Positions 12,888 through 26,240 of a stretch of DNA of 64,000 nucleotides are shown here, one piece after another (position 1 is the stretch's first letter; each line of letters starts with the position of its first letter). This DNA comes from Aptenodytes patagonicus. Taxonomy: Eukaryota; Chordata; Aves; Sphenisciformes; Spheniscidae. Location of the stretch: assembly GCF_965638725.1 (NCBI RefSeq), contig NC_134949.1:130182969-130246968 (forward strand), read 5' to 3'. The position numbers and the translations under genes were made by a program. The notes under the pieces were generated by a model that saw only the letters and a program-made list of their open reading frames with translations, made no database searches and was not told where the DNA came from.

Positions 12888-15775
12888 GGGCAGTCTCTGC
12901 AGATAGCATTCTTACCTCTGAAAGCTACTGTCATTGGACTAAGAAATAGCTTCTACAAACCAAAATGATCAATATGCAATATACACTGGCATAATTTCAC
13001 TTTTCATGGAACAGCTACATGAAATACTGAATCTAATTGGCCCCTTGAAAACAGGTATTATACATTCATGTCTAGGCTGTAATCAACCCACATCTTCAGG
13101 TAACATGTTATGACTTTAAAGGCTCAATCCAGTTGTCAAATACCTGGTGAACATGCTATGATTAAGAAACAAAAAGTATTTATTTACTTTCATCTAAACA
13201 TCTCTACTTTCTCTGCTGCCTGTGTTATGTGCTGAAGAAATTCCAACTCAGCTATCAGTTTAACCCCTCAAATTTTAGGGTTAAAAGCTATTTTTCAGTG
13301 GCTACAAACTTCTGTAAAACATTCTTTATTCAGCCTTTGGCTTTCCAGTGTGGCAAGAGTTAAGGAGGTGGGAACAGCCACCTGCGGGTCTGCTGGCCTC
13401 AAAGGTACCAGCCTGCACACCTATCCTGCTGATCCATGGATGGTCCGTGTCCCACTGCACCCCTCAGGCCACCTGGGGAGGTCCTCGGGACCCAGCTCCA
13501 TCTTGTTTGCATGTTTGTTTTATCCTAAATGGGGAGAAGCTGGGAAGAGACGTGCGTTGCTGAGGGCTGTTGAGCGGCTGCTGGTTCTGCCCTGCCATGG
13601 AGGCACTCTGCCTGCCCCTGATGTGATTCGTTCATTATCCCAACACAGGATATTGTTCCTGGGACTGCAATATGGCCATGCTAACTTTATTTTTTCATTA
13701 AACTAAACAAGTGAGACTCAAAAGATTCATTAGGATCCAAACGGGGCATTACCATTTTTTGGCCAATTTTCTTATCGCTGCCATAGAAGTATGAGGAGAT
13801 GCATTATAGGACTATAGTTTAAAACTGTGCCAGCAGCAGAATTTAGACTTTGTCCAAAATTAACAAATCCAAGCTGTTATTTCTCCCAGAGGTTTGATGG
13901 TATAATTTTATTTTCTTTTCCATCATGCCTAGGTAGCACTTTTTATAAACTCTGCTGCCAAGGAAACTCTTGAAACATTTTAGTTGTTATTAAACTTAAT
14001 TTTAGAGACAATTATCAAAGCATGATTAATACATATAGCAGGATGAGAGTATAGCGCACTTTTATTGCACAGCTAGGAGCCGGTGCTTATTTTTCCCAAA
14101 TTACGAGAACTCTGGGTCCCAGTCACGCAGACATGCCCGTGAACACCTTCGTTCCCAGGACCCTGCCACCTCTCCTCTGTGGGGTCCCTTGTGTGTGCCT
14201 AAGGGTCTGCAGGATTTGGGCTGTGGTACGTAATGGTCTGACAGAGGGAAAGCACCGCTTGCCTCAGGTGCACTGGCAGTGAGGACAACGGGCAGAAGAG
14301 GAGCAAACCTCTCCACGGGGCTGTGTGTGCTGAGGTGGATGTCCCCTCAGCTCAGCACTAGGAGAGCAGGAGTGGTAAAAGCCGTGCTCGTTCCCTAAGC
14401 CAGCACAGCAGGCAGTTGGCCGCTTCATCTCATTAGCAACGCATGTACTAATGCTCCTTTGAACTAAGGCAATGTGGAAAACGCAAACTGCACGCGGGCA
14501 CCAGCCTGCCAAACGCGCAGACGAAAGGTCTGCTCCCGCCCTCCCTGCCTGCACCCAGCCGTGCAGCGGGTGCAGGGGAGTTTCAGACGTGCCCAGTTGC
14601 CTCCCGATGTTTGCTGCGGATATTGTCTGCAGGGGGGATGTTCACTGTGTACTCTTCAAACATCTGGGCACCATTTTACCCTGCCAGCTGTGCACGGGCA
14701 CCCTCCGTGCGTGGCCATGGCTGCTGCAGCCTGCCCGGGAAGGCGCTGGTGGCTCCGCCGAGAGTAGGGACCAAGCCATGTGGCATCAACCTTAGCTGAA
14801 GAAAGGAGCAAAGGGGAGGGGGAATAAGCACCTTTGAAAAGCTGTTCTTACATGTGAGGAAACATGATGCTACTTCTGATACTACCTGTGCTGTTCACAG
14901 CCCTGTTTTAGTTTAAAGTTTTCGGTTAGGTAGGTTGAGCAGTTACTCCCATCCTGAAAAAAAAAAAAAGGTTAATCTCAAACTTCATTTCAGCTCCAGC
15001 CTCAAAATGTTATCTTGTGTCAGCATGTGAATAACCAAAGCATTACTCCTTGTCACAGTACAGGAAGGGCGGGAGGATGGTAAATTGAAATTCAGTTTCT
15101 AATTGCCAAAATGTTTTCCCCTCTACTTACCCTATTTTGACAATGGGTGTTGTATGTCAGCTGAAAGGAGTCTGAAGCTATGTCAGCATCTTACTTTTTT
15201 TCTGTCCAACGGACTGTGTTGGCAAGTCAATTTATGAAGGCTAAATTATAAGCAGTGGTCGAGAGATGGAAAAGTCTTTATGAGATAAAATAGGCAATGC
15301 AGGATACAGCTCTCTGCCTGAGAACTTATCTGATGCCAGGCTGACAGTATTCTTGCCCGGCGGAAATTATTAGGCTTTGAAAGGGGTATGTAGTGAAACA
15401 CATGGAAAATGGCAGTGCAAAAGACGTCTGTCTGCTCATCAGTTATCACAGGTAGCTACACCGCACTGTGTGACAACTGTGGAGGAAACCCACCGGGAGC
15501 TGGAGATGTGCCAGCCTTTAGGACAGATCACAGAGCATATCAGATGACAGTGCCATGTTTCCTACAGGTGGATGTGACTAATCATAGAAATAGGTATGCA
15601 GGGTGACACCAGCATAATTAGTTTTCAAAACTCTCAGAGGTCACTGAGTGTACCTATACAATTTTATCCAATTAACTAAAATTAGCTTTGTACGTTGCGT
15701 GCCGGGGGTGTTTGTAAGGCTCTGGGGGTAAAGACTGGAATGATCACTCTGGTTCAGCAGGCTATTAGGGTTTGA
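12888..15775. other. gene-free region
   Basis: No gene was recognised. About 13,700-14,060 is AT-rich without simple repeats and has ATTA and TTAAT cores, a plausible but untested noncoding conserved element. About 14,100-14,790 is moderately GC-rich with short overlapping open frames that show no domain. A poly-A run lies near 14,957-14,969. Confidence 0.6.
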
Positions 15776-15899
15776 AGCCCTGATTCAGCAAGGTACTTCA
15801 ACACGTGCATAAATTTAAGCATTTGAGAAGTCCTGTTGTTGACAGTGGGACTACTTAGGTGCTTCAAGCTGAATAACTGCTTAAATGCTTTGCTGAATA
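15776..15899. mobile_element. decayed palindromic element, copy 1
   Basis: The left half begins with attcagcaaggtactt and includes taagcatttgagaagtcc. The right half, read in reverse complement, gives attcagcaaagcattt and later aagtagtccca, so the two halves are imperfect reverse complements meeting near 15,838. The end words (agcaaag, gctttgct) and central words (agtagtccc / gggactact) match my recollection of an old palindromic amniote repeat with 'gcttaagtgctttgct' ends. A second copy is at about 33.8 kb. The palindrome is visible; the family name is unknown to me. Confidence 0.6.
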
Positions 15900-18800
15900 T
15901 GACAACATTGAATAAATGCGGTACAGGTCTAGAGCTTTTAAATGTCATGTCAGGCAGAGCAAACACCGTTAACGAACACCAAGTTCCTGTCAAAAGGGTA
16001 CCCTGCATCTCCAGGGCGAGGGAAATTTTGAAGTGGTGCTGCTGTGTGGGAGCGAAGTCAGAACTGACTGTAATTCACTGCACGCTTACCTTTCCTTGCT
16101 GCCGAGACTGCCTCTCATCTCTTCTTCGGTAGCAGTTTTGTATTACTTCTTCTTATTAGAAACAACCCCCCCAAAAAGTGACTCACAATCTAAGCTCAAA
16201 TTCTTGCCATCCTTGTGCAGTTTCATTCAAATTAGGGGCCATCAACATGTCCAAGATGTATTGATCTGCTGAGGAACCTCAAAGGCTGTGAAATCCAATG
16301 ACAATTCATTGTTTGTTTCAACAGATTGAGTCAGAAGCCGGGGAGGGGCAGGGGTGGAACATTTCCATGGTTGATACTGCATTCGTGAATCCAGCCCTTT
16401 GTTCGGCTGGGGGCTGCACGCTGACGAATGTGCTGTTTCCTGAAAGCCGTAACATCTTTGTCCGGTGTCCAGGTGCAGGAAGTAGGGCACAGACTGGGGC
16501 AGCCTGTTTCTGAAAAGGATTTTTTAAAAATCATTTTAAGATTAAGAAAGCAACCCGAAAATCTCAAGACATGCTTAAGATCGAACGTACTGAAGCTCAA
16601 GAAAATATCAGAGCCTCTTTTCATCCCATGGCTAGCCATCTTTCCCCACTAATGAAGCCTGGTTGAATCAGCTATTATCTATCCTTTTTCACAGACATTG
16701 CCTTGTTTTTTCTTTCTGAAATCTTCTTTATGGTCATTAAGTCTACTGCAAGCTACAGATTAGGTAGTTGTGTGTGCATTGAGATACCATGTCAGCCTTC
16801 TCCTTGGCTGTGATCGACAGAAGGCCAGTTTCATGGCACTGGCAATTAGTCAAGAATGGTCATACCCTGAATGCTGAGTTATCACATATTGTCGCATTAG
16901 ATCGTTTTACCCTTGAATTGCCTCAAGACCCAAGCTAACACCCAGTCAGCCTATCAGTTTCATACAGCAGTTCCCAGCCTCAAAATCAATATGAGGTAAG
17001 CAGAGGCTGGTAGGGTCCCATGGAATTTGACAGCTTAGTATTGAAGCACAGCGCACACCTTTTAGCAGGAAAATGTGGGACTTGGCTTGCAACAGAAGTC
17101 ACTTTTTCAGTGTGGTGTTAGAGCTCAAAAATTGAAGGAAAAATGCTCAAGATTGACCTAGTAATTTTTTTAGAGAACAAAAAATTCTTTGGGGGCGTTT
17201 TAAATAAGAATGGAGGAGGTTAGAAACAAAAGACTAGATCACAAGTCTTAGACATTAGCTTATACACTGCTCAGAAAACTACGGAGGAAAAACTGTCCTT
17301 CTCTCTTCACCTTAGTCTGATCATCCACACTGCAGAAAGCCGGTTTGTCTGACTGTCTCCTGATTCAAACCCCATGAGCACTACCCACAGGAGCCTACAG
17401 AGTACTGAGTCGATGTTTGAGCTCTCCAGCACTTGGACCAACAAGTGAGTGTCGTAATTACTGACCTATAAAGTCCTTTTCTTTCTCTAGTTCAATGACT
17501 GTTCAAGTGTTTCTTTCTACTGAGTGCAATACCTCTGCCGGAACACGGAGAGCACATCCCTCTGGACTGCTTGGTGGCTAGGAGCTGCTCCTGGCAGGGA
17601 CAAGAGCCTGGTTATAATTTTTATTCCAAAATAAGCAGATAAGGCTTGTATACCTAAGCGTCCCACACTCTGGGATAGTGCTTTATCCCTTGAGCCACCA
17701 TGGACCAAAGGCCGCTCCCCAAAAAATAACAAGATGGCTTGGATATGCCAAAATTTCAACATTCCCTCTTCTTTTTTTTAATTAGGTCATAACTATTTCT
17801 CAAATTCAACTTGAAATGGAAAATGGCTTCCTTTGATCTGAAACTCCATTATTCTGCAAATACACTATTTTCTTTACAGAAAAAACAGGCCTACAGAGAA
17901 GTAGCTAATATGTTTTCACAGCTGTACCTGTTAAAGGACCAATTCACAGCCCAAGTAGGACCCAGCACTCAGTGAAGTTGACACAAAGCCACTGAATTAA
18001 ATGGGCCTTGGACAAGCCATGAAACTCCCTGCAGATAGCATGTAAGTGGAAATCAGAGATAAAATACAAACAAACAGAAGTCATTGCAAATGATACCATC
18101 AAAACCAAGTATGTTCTTGTGTTTCATCACACTACTGTTTTGCCACTTGGTTTCTGAGCAGCCCTAGAGGAACACACTCTGTGTTAGGTGTCAGGGAGAG
18201 CTGGGCTGTAACTACACTGCTAATCCAGATGTGCTGGGCAGTAGTAATTTAACTGTCATGGCTAGCTGTGGCAGTTACAACTCTCTTAAATACCTTCTCT
18301 GAAGGAAACTGCATTCTGACCTTGTGTTCTCAGCGAACAAGGACACCACCACTAGACATGCAGGGAGGGAAAGGACGGTGCCTCGCAGCAGTCAGAGGAG
18401 CAGAGCTGGTGAGGAAGGGCTGAAGGCGACCTTCTGCCAAGCAGGGAGGTTGCCCTCCCACTCTGCTCCCTGGGATCCCCCTTAGCCACCCTTTGCAAGG
18501 TGAAAGGCACGGCTGGATGCTTCTACCAGACTGGGATTATGGTGACCCTAGCTGTAGTTTAAAAACTTCAGGGTTTAGGGTAGTTTGGGGGTTGGTTTTT
18601 TTTTACTTGTAGTGTACTCTACAGCTGCTCCTGGACTTTGTTCCTCCACCTTTCAGTGGATATAGTGCCCTAGGACACTAATTACTTGGGAAGCTGACAG
18701 GCAATCCTTGGTGACTCCTGCTGCAGTGGTTTTCGAAGTAACCGCCCACAGCTTTCCACTATGGCAGTCAGTTTAAGTCTTTGGCTCTTTCATGGAAGGA

Positions 18801-20669
18801 GTTGAGTCGTCTCTGCCCATGTTGAGGTCTCTGAGATGAGAGCGACCCTGGGAGGGGAAGGGACAGACACGAGTAGTTTCCAGTGCTGAGCAAGATTCTC
18901 CATGGCTTGCCTGTCAATGGCCGCGGTGAGTCTCACAGCACCCTTGGGGACTACATGGGGTATCGCTGTTCTGGTCTTACAAACAGGAATGTTGCAGCAA
19001 AAGGGGCCAGTGTCGCGATCAGGACCAGACTCCGCAGTGCCCCGTTCCAGCTCCTGTCCCACCTCTGCTAGTGAGGGGCCATCTCCAGAGAAGAGCTGAA
19101 CACTTGCAGCATGCCTGGAAATCCCCAGGCATTTCACACGCTCGCTGCACGTCAGGACTTCAGCCTATACAAATAAGGGGATTTCTTTGTAAAAGGTAGG
19201 GGCCTTCAGTATTTCAGAATCGTGTCCCTATTTGATCTCTGTTTATTTATCTAACCTGTTTTGAAGTTGTTTGCAGGGTTTTTGCACAAAAATGAGGCTT
19301 CTGGACATACCCATTGTGCCAGTATATAAATCACTGGCTCTGCTAAGCAAAGGCTCTCCTCTAAATCCTGTGCTGAATCTCTCATGCTGCCTGAGTCATC
19401 AACTGTGTCATTCCTGAGGGATCCTCCCAGATAGGGCAGTAAACCACTCAGCTACTGAGCACCTTCTTGGAGGTATACTTGTTATGGTGCATTTTACATG
19501 AATTGCTCAACAGCACCTATTTCTCTCCTTTCAGCAAATACAGTTAGGAAATATTATGTTTTCTGAGCGTATGCTCAGGAATTTGCAGCTTTCATGTCAT
19601 GGACCCGTTTCACTCAGGGCATGGGGCACCCTGAAGGCAGAACAAAGGGCATTTGTCCATTCAACCAAGTCTGTTTTCCTTTCCTTAATCTCCAGGGCTT
19701 TGTTCTTTTATTCCCCTTCTCTTTCGTGGAAGACCACATGTTTCATTCAGTGTGGTGTTTTTCCAGTGTCAAGAATGCTATAGTAACTCATTCGTGTAGC
19801 TCTCCTGTCTTAAATCCTTCTTCCACCCTTCAAGGAAGAGGAGAACAGAGCCAAGATGGTGCCCAGCAACATGCAGGCACCTGAATCAATTTTGAATGCG
19901 TTCACTGACTACTGTCCATTTTCTGCCCCGGAGTCACCTGCATCACTTATTTTCCTTCTAGTGGGATGCCATGATGTCATACACCCACACAGCCGTTGTC
20001 ATTTCATTGGTCTTGAGCACATACACTTCTGAGGTACTGAAGGAGTTAAATATTGGAACCAGTATCTTACAGGACAGCCTGCTACAGTGGGAGAAGACGC
20101 TCTGCTATGCATGCAGTTACCATTAGATGTCTCTAGCCCCTTGGTCTTGGAAAAGGAGGCAGTCAAGCATGACAGTCGGTGGTTGGTAGCCGAAGATGGA
20201 ATTGGGAAGTGGTCATTAATCCTCCTAGTTAGCAAGCAAGGGCTGATATAAAGTGACCAACTGCTGGGGAAGGAGCTTTTGGGCTGCAAACTAAACTTCT
20301 TATAAATCAAGGTCCTCTCTGACCTCTGGTGGACCTGGACTTTCTGAAGGAAGCTGCCTAGTGCTCTGGTGGAAACAGAGGCAGTGGTGGAACACACGCT
20401 GAGGTCAGGATGCTCTGCGTGTTATAAACATGGGCCTACAGAATTTGCTTCTCAATTGTTGAGGAGGCTGCAGTTATTTTCCTCAGTTTAGTTTGCTTAT
20501 TTAAACAACACGATAGATTTCCCTGTGTAATTAAAAGGGATTTTTCAAAACAATAAGGCTTACATTTCCAAAAAGACTTACCAAGCCAAGCAAAGCCCAG
20601 CAAAGCCAAGCTTCTATTATCTTGGTTGGGGTTGGATTAGACCTTCAATATGGATCGGTTTGCTATTTC
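15900..20669. other. gene-free region
   Basis: No gene or RNA gene was recognised. Open frames are short (up to 115 codons) and unremarkable. Around 17,935-18,020 there are words (agtgaagttgaca, gaattaaatgggcc) that faintly recall old 'cattgacttcaatggg' amniote repeats, but the match is too weak to annotate. A short tandem of ccaag/caaag words lies at about 20,580-20,611. Confidence 0.6.
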
Positions 20670-20780
20670 CATTTTCTGTATGAATGAACCAGCCCAGAGC
20701 AAAGTGAAATGACTTGCCATGGCCACCATGCAAGTTAATGGCAGAGCTGGAATTTGACTAAATGCTCAGTCTGGTCAGTT
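20670..20780 (-). mobile_element. MIR-like SINE relic (antisense)
   Basis: Reading left to right, the segment has ccattttctgta, then a gcccagagcaaagtg-like part, then atgacttgcc, then a caagttaatggcagagctgg-type block ending near ctggtcag. This is the order in the reverse complement of MIR/CORE-SINE elements: 'ccattttacagatg', 'agtgacttgccca', 'caagttagtggcagagctgg'. It is heavily decayed and lacks its head and tail. An L2/L3-type LINE relic sharing this region is an alternative. The similarity is judged from memory, not by alignment. Confidence 0.55.
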
Positions 20781-23700
20781 TGTCTCTCTTTAACATTTTC
20801 ATGAAGCCAATCACAGGAGAGAATGACATATCTGTTCTTTGCTGTGGGCTCACTGAAAGTAGTTAGGAATGGCAATAGGTGTTAAGATGAATGAAGGTCT
20901 CAAAGGTAGAGAGACACGGATAAGAAAAACTACAAAGTACTAATTACATTAATTGTGATCAATTAGAGAAAACTCTCCCCTCCCCCTCTTCTCTGGGCAG
21001 AAGAGTTTTGGAGAACTTGACTCATGAACCATGTCTGGTGCTCAACAAAACCTCATGGGCCCAACGCTAACTGGAAGAGTCAAAGCAGCAAAACTAGGCC
21101 AGCGGCAGACATAAGAAGGGCTTCACCACCTCAAAGCAGAAGTCCGTTTCCCCCAGAGTGCCCGAAAGGGGAGGCCTGGGGTGGGGTGTAAGAACATGGC
21201 AAAGGTCTGCTCCCTCCCCAGAAGACTATCCTCCCTCTCTGCCTGCCACTGGTGCCTGGCTATGCCCAGGCAAAGGGAACGCTCACACCAGTGCTGCCCC
21301 TGGACTTTCATGTTGCATGTGCCTGTACCATTTGCCTGGGCACCCTGGCCCTTATTCACACAACCGCTGCAGGCAGTGGCAACCCTGCTAAGGATAGGTC
21401 CCTCACGGGCAGGATCAGGACGGTTATGCTGTGTTTGGCCGCATCAAACTTTAAATCGCTAGCCATGAACAGCTGCAGGGCCACATAAATAAATAATAAT
21501 TTCAAAATTTTCCAATAGTTGCTGAACTTCTTGTAAAAAAGAGTTAACGAAGACAAATGAAGCAAATTCTAAGTGTTTGAGATTTATGGTCTACGCGATG
21601 ACCTTCCTTTGAAATGGTGTCAGTGTCATTCCCCTTGCTGGCTGAGCGCACACACGTGCACACACTGTCTCTGCAGCTCTCCCAGCCCATTTCTTTCTGT
21701 ATTTATTTTTTCTCCACCCTGATTTATAAGGATGTGCCCTATCTTCATGTTTCAGGGAACACATCGGACTTTCAGTAAACATGCACAATGTGGTTCCTTT
21801 TTTCCCAAGAGTCAAAAGGAGAAGATTCCTCCCCACAAGATAAACAACCCACCTACCCATTCCCTCAAGCAGATACATAGGGGAAGAGATGACCGGCTTT
21901 GCATTGTGCCCTGTGGGTCTACAGGCTGCCTTCTTCTATGGTGGAGAGCTCCATCTCAAGAGGCCGTTTCTTGAGAGCACCCTGCCATGGGTCACCCCAG
22001 GTGAGGTCTGGGGCTCTCAGACCCAGCAGTACCTGGTGCCTGGCTTCTCCCTTACCCCCTTGCCAGAGAGAGAGGCATTTTCCACCAGGGTAATATAATG
22101 CCCAAGGAGCCAGGAGTTACAGACTGCACTCCATGGTCTGTGGGAGCTGATCCAGTTCCTGTTGAACTGGTATCAAGTGATTTCTGTGGCTGATGGCTGA
22201 AATGTCTTTTAAACTAATAGTGTGGCGTGGTTTTGATTTAAAAAAAAATCCATTGACCTAGGGACCTTGAAACTTGTCCAATTTGCCTTACAACCTGACC
22301 CGAAGACCATTAAAGTCAGTCTAAAGTCCCCCTTTGATTTCATCAAACTTTAGATTGGCCCTTGGCAAATGTTTCAATTAATCTTTGCCAGGTTCCATGT
22401 TTGTAATGAAATCTAAATTCATGTTAGTTTTGTGCAGTTCCCGTTTTTATAACAAATGTTCTTCGCCGCCTTGTTTCCAATAAAGCGATGTGCTCAGGCC
22501 CAACAAACCAGGTAGAGCCTCAGATAGAAGGTAAATCAGTGACCACGTGGGACCGACATTTTAGAAGGATGCCATAGTAATGACAAAACCATGGTGTTTA
22601 TTTATCAGAAGGTCTCCAAATCACTTTTCACCACAGGACGGTCTGCTTATCCCTTTTCCCTCTGTGCAGGAACAGCCCCATTATTGGGGAGCAACCCTGG
22701 GCTCAGTGACTTGGTTACCTGAGGAGGGAGGAAAGAATTGCATCACAGTAAGAAAAGCCTATGTGGCCAAAATACAGGCAATGACACACTCATCCAGGCT
22801 CAGCCACAGAAACAAGAAACCACAGAAGAACCAGTTGCCACCAGTCAACTAGCAGAACTGTCTACATGACTACTCTTAGGCTGCAGCAAATGTGAGGTCA
22901 TTCTTATTAGCATAGACCTCTCTCGTCTTCCACGAAGGATGCAGAGATCTCAAATTATCCCACATACGCCACCGTGCGAATCAGCAGGGACAGTTGCCGT
23001 GGATCGGCAGACACCTGATAATTTGTTACCCAGCAGTGAGTTCTTCATGTGTTCAAACCCGCGATCTCCCTTGGGACTGAAAGGTGCTCTGCAGTGTTTT
23101 GGAGTGTGCCAGGCTTTCTGCCTAGCACTCAGATGCTGTTTAGCTCTTTTTAATGCCCTTTTATTGTTATTTATTTTTAAGAATATGGTCAGAATTGCAG
23201 TTCCTGCTATTTTTTATTAACCAGCATTTCTTGTTATTCACCTGCTGACTGGAGTGATTAGTTCAGAATATCCTTAGTGCTTGCCCCTCTCTTCACTCCA
23301 GTTTGAGGACTACCGGTTTTGGGGCTGCTCATTTCTGGAATGGCTCTGTCTTTGGTGGTATCTCTGAGCGGGGATAAATCACTCCCAGACGGGCTGTGAA
23401 AACTCTTCCTTCAAAACACCAATGTTAATCGGGCTCCAGCCCTTATCTTTCGTATTGCAGCTGCTTATCTCCCTCATCCCACCAGAAATGTTTAAAACTT
23501 AACCAGAGCCAAGAGAGCTTAAATTAGCTTTCAAGGACACAAGCTCTACATCGTATTCACTTCCATTCAATTTTGCTTACGTTCTCAACCGTGTTGGCTC
23601 AACAATGTCACTGTATTCCTGTCCAGTGTTTACTCAAGATCAGTCTGCAAAGCACATCTTCTGATGGCAACTTGGGTTTCCCATTTGTAGTCCACAAAGG

Positions 23701-24401
23701 GCCATGATGTGAAGGTGGTAACCAGCTTTGGTGCCTTCTGGAATAAAATCTTGCACGGGCGGAAGCCACGGTACATGTCAGCCTCGCAGTGTATCTGAGC
23801 AGAAAGGCATGCTGGATAACTCATAGCATATGGGAGACCTGGAGAAGTTGATTTAGTGCAAGTCTAGCTTCCACGGCAACCAGCAGCAGTGTCACGTCCT
23901 TGGGGTATGTTCTGCCAAGGAAGCTGCTTCTGCTGACGTGATGCTCAGACCTCACTATCGCACAGGAGTCTTCTGAGGGATAAAGCAGCGTGGCACTCCA
24001 GTTGACATCGTCGCCCTTCTGCTTTTGTGTGCCATTTCCGTCCCATGTACCGCATCCAGTGTGGGTGTCCACAGAATTAGTAGTACATGCTAATAATTAA
24101 AGGATGATGGTCTGCATGTTCTGCAGAAGGATGATTGAATACATTGGAGTCCCTTGCTGAGCTGCAGTTTGGGTGCCTTTCTTTATCTGGTAGTCAACTG
24201 CATATGCTGAATTAATACAGATAAGCTCAGCTGAATAAAACTTCCTTTCACTCAGGGTTTAAGGCCCCGTTTCTTGAGGAGCTACGCAAATGTATACTAA
24301 AAAGCCAAGTCTTATCCCAAAGTATAAGCTATCTTGGCTAGTAACACACTGCAAAAGATAGATTTAAGAAATGTATGGTATTCTTTACAAACTCCAAAAT
24401 A
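20781..24401. other. gene-free region
   Basis: No gene was recognised. About 22,160-22,500 is AT-balanced and free of simple repeats, with several paired words (catcaaactttagatt, gtttcaattaat, ccaataaagcg) that could belong to a conserved noncoding element. The other open frames, including a 132-codon minus-strand frame just left of the region, have no visible domains. I see no repeats of known family here. Confidence 0.55.
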
Positions 24402-24448
24402 TTGTGTTGTGTTGTGTTGTGTTGTGTTGTGTTGTGTTGTGTTGTGTT
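24402..24448. repeat. (GTGTT)n microsatellite
   Basis: A clean pentanucleotide array of about nine units of gtgtt runs from 24,402 to 24,448. It is one of several pentanucleotide arrays in this window, with gggaa and ggata near 28 kb. The cysteine- and valine-rich frame it produces is an artefact. Confidence 0.95.
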
Positions 24449-25812
24449 AGAAAAGTTCTTCCAAGAAAAGAACGGGCTTGATATAAGGCAGATCCTTATG
24501 TTTGACTCAGGGTGGTTAAAACAACAAGAAAAAAAACCCTATAAAGCAATAATTAGAAGGACAAGCAGGAGCAGAGAGCAAAAGCAAATGCAAAACATAC
24601 AGAGCCTTGGAAAATACAAGAAAGCAGAAAAAGCCTATAAATACTTATGTAAATAAAGCAAGCCACTGGCCCTCATTTAATTAGCAATTTTTATTAACAG
24701 TGGTTTGTTGACTAGTGTAGTGTTTACCTAGGGCCTGCATAAAAAGCATTACAATCAGGCAATAGTGGCATTTTAATCCCCCTATTCCCAGTGTGGAAAT
24801 GAAAGTGCTAAACTGGTCATTTGTGTCCATCGATAGACCAGGGGCAGAGAGATCACCAATCTTTGTATTTTCTTTGGGGGACGGGATGCAGGGAGGTATA
24901 CCCGTGGACCCAGCTGAGCGGCAGCTTGCAGAGAGGCAGGAGGTAAAATTACTTTGGCCAATGTTGTTTCATCTGTTGCACATGGATTCATAAGACCGCG
25001 GCCAGCAAAGCAACCACTGGTTCCCAAATCCATCTCTTCCCGCTGGTGGTGTAGCGGGATGTGAGCCCGAGGGCACGTATTTTATTTTCAATATTTGAAC
25101 TCAAACCCCATTAATTAGAAATCTAAAATCTAGTCTACATCTAAAATGTAGGCTTCCATTTCAGCAAGGCAAGTCCACTGGAGACTTTGGGTTGGAGGTA
25201 GGGGGGGCCGGGACCCACCTCACCAGTTTATTTACCGCAGTGCTGAGTACTGGAGTTCCCCTCCTCGCTCTCTCTGTTGACAAAATAGGAAACAAGATGG
25301 TCGCTGATTTTTTGGGTTTTTTTCAGAAGTAAGGTCCTCTCTAGAATTCAGAAAACATTGCTCTGTGCCCCATTTCTGCTTCCCTTTATCTGAAGTCAGG
25401 CAGGGGCTGAGCCAGATCCAGAAATGGCTTAAAAGGGTTAAAATGAAGTGTTAGATGGGGCTCTTTAGAGTGACCCCAAGGGATCAGTGCACCGCTGAGG
25501 CCTGCTGGTCCCTCTTCACTCTGCCTTAGCGCCCTGTGCCTGCCCAGAAAGGCCTGCGCTGCCAGGGGCAGGGAGCTGGTGACACCGGCCCTGGGGACAG
25601 GGAGGGCTTCCCCTCCATCCCCTCTGTCCCAGGTGAGCCGTGTAGGGGAAGCCAGCTGGAGCAACGCGGCTGCCTGGTGTAGGCAGGGGCCAGGATATTG
25701 TCTGTCTGCAGTCCTGGCTTAGACCCAGCGGCGGGTTGTCCCCGTCGCCGCTGGACCCTCAGCCTGCTGCGTGGACTCAAGGTATTTGTGCGGGGAAGGC
25801 TGGGGTGGCAGG
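24449..25812. other. gene-free region
   Basis: No gene was recognised. The segment at about 25,080-25,170 is AT-rich with attaattagaaatctaaaatct. From about 25,480 onward the DNA becomes moderately GC-rich as it approaches the CpG island at 25.9 kb. Short overlapping frames there have no domain. Confidence 0.55.
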
Positions 25813-25836
25813 AATGTAACCTATCTAGGTTACATT
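25813..25836. promoter_or_regulatory. perfect 10-bp-stem palindrome near CpG island
   Basis: The arms aatgtaacct and aggttacatt are exact reverse complements around atct. The site lies about 60-80 bp left of the CpG island start. Spaced palindromes of this size are typical of sites for dimeric DNA-binding proteins, but I cannot name the factor. The symmetry is seen directly; the regulatory role is inference. Confidence 0.4.
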
Positions 25837-25879
25837 ACATCCAACCCCTAATTACAGTCAGAGACTTCCAAGTCAGACG

Positions 25880-26240
25880 CCGGTGACTAAATGGGTGTGG
25901 ACCGAAATCCTCTTCCCGGTGAGTCGGCCGGGCTCCGAGGAGGCTGGCGCGCAGCCGGGATGGGGTCAGGCAGCCAGTTCCCTGGCAGGGGGGCGGGCGG
26001 CCGGCTGACCCGGCGCGGGGGGGGGTTCTTACGCCTTCTCCAGGCTTTCCAGGCGAGCCCAGCACGGACCCCCCCCAGCGTTTGCTGGGCCGAGGCCACC
26101 AGCAGCGGCGGGGCGGCTCCTGGCTTCGCCCCGGGCTGTGCGCCCGCAGGCGGCGCAGCCCTGGGAGCCGCGGCTCCGGACCCTCCGGCACAGCCCAGCC
26201 GTGCCTTTAACCCGCCCGGAGCAGGCGTGCATCCTGCCCC
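25880..26240. promoter_or_regulatory. isolated CpG island
   Basis: CpG density rises abruptly here compared with both flanks, with words such as gcgcgcagccggg and cccggcgcggggg. This is the only clear CpG island left of 45 kb. It fits a promoter of an unidentified transcript or a distal CpG-island regulatory element. On the plus strand a good splice-donor match, G|GTGAGT, lies at 25,918/25,919. No domain is recognisable in the frames on either strand (134 and 137 codons). Confidence 0.6.

Noticed and set aside
17935..18020. Possible ancient 'cattgacttcaatggg' repeat
   Set aside because: Only two short words match, with no palindromic or tandem structure to support it.
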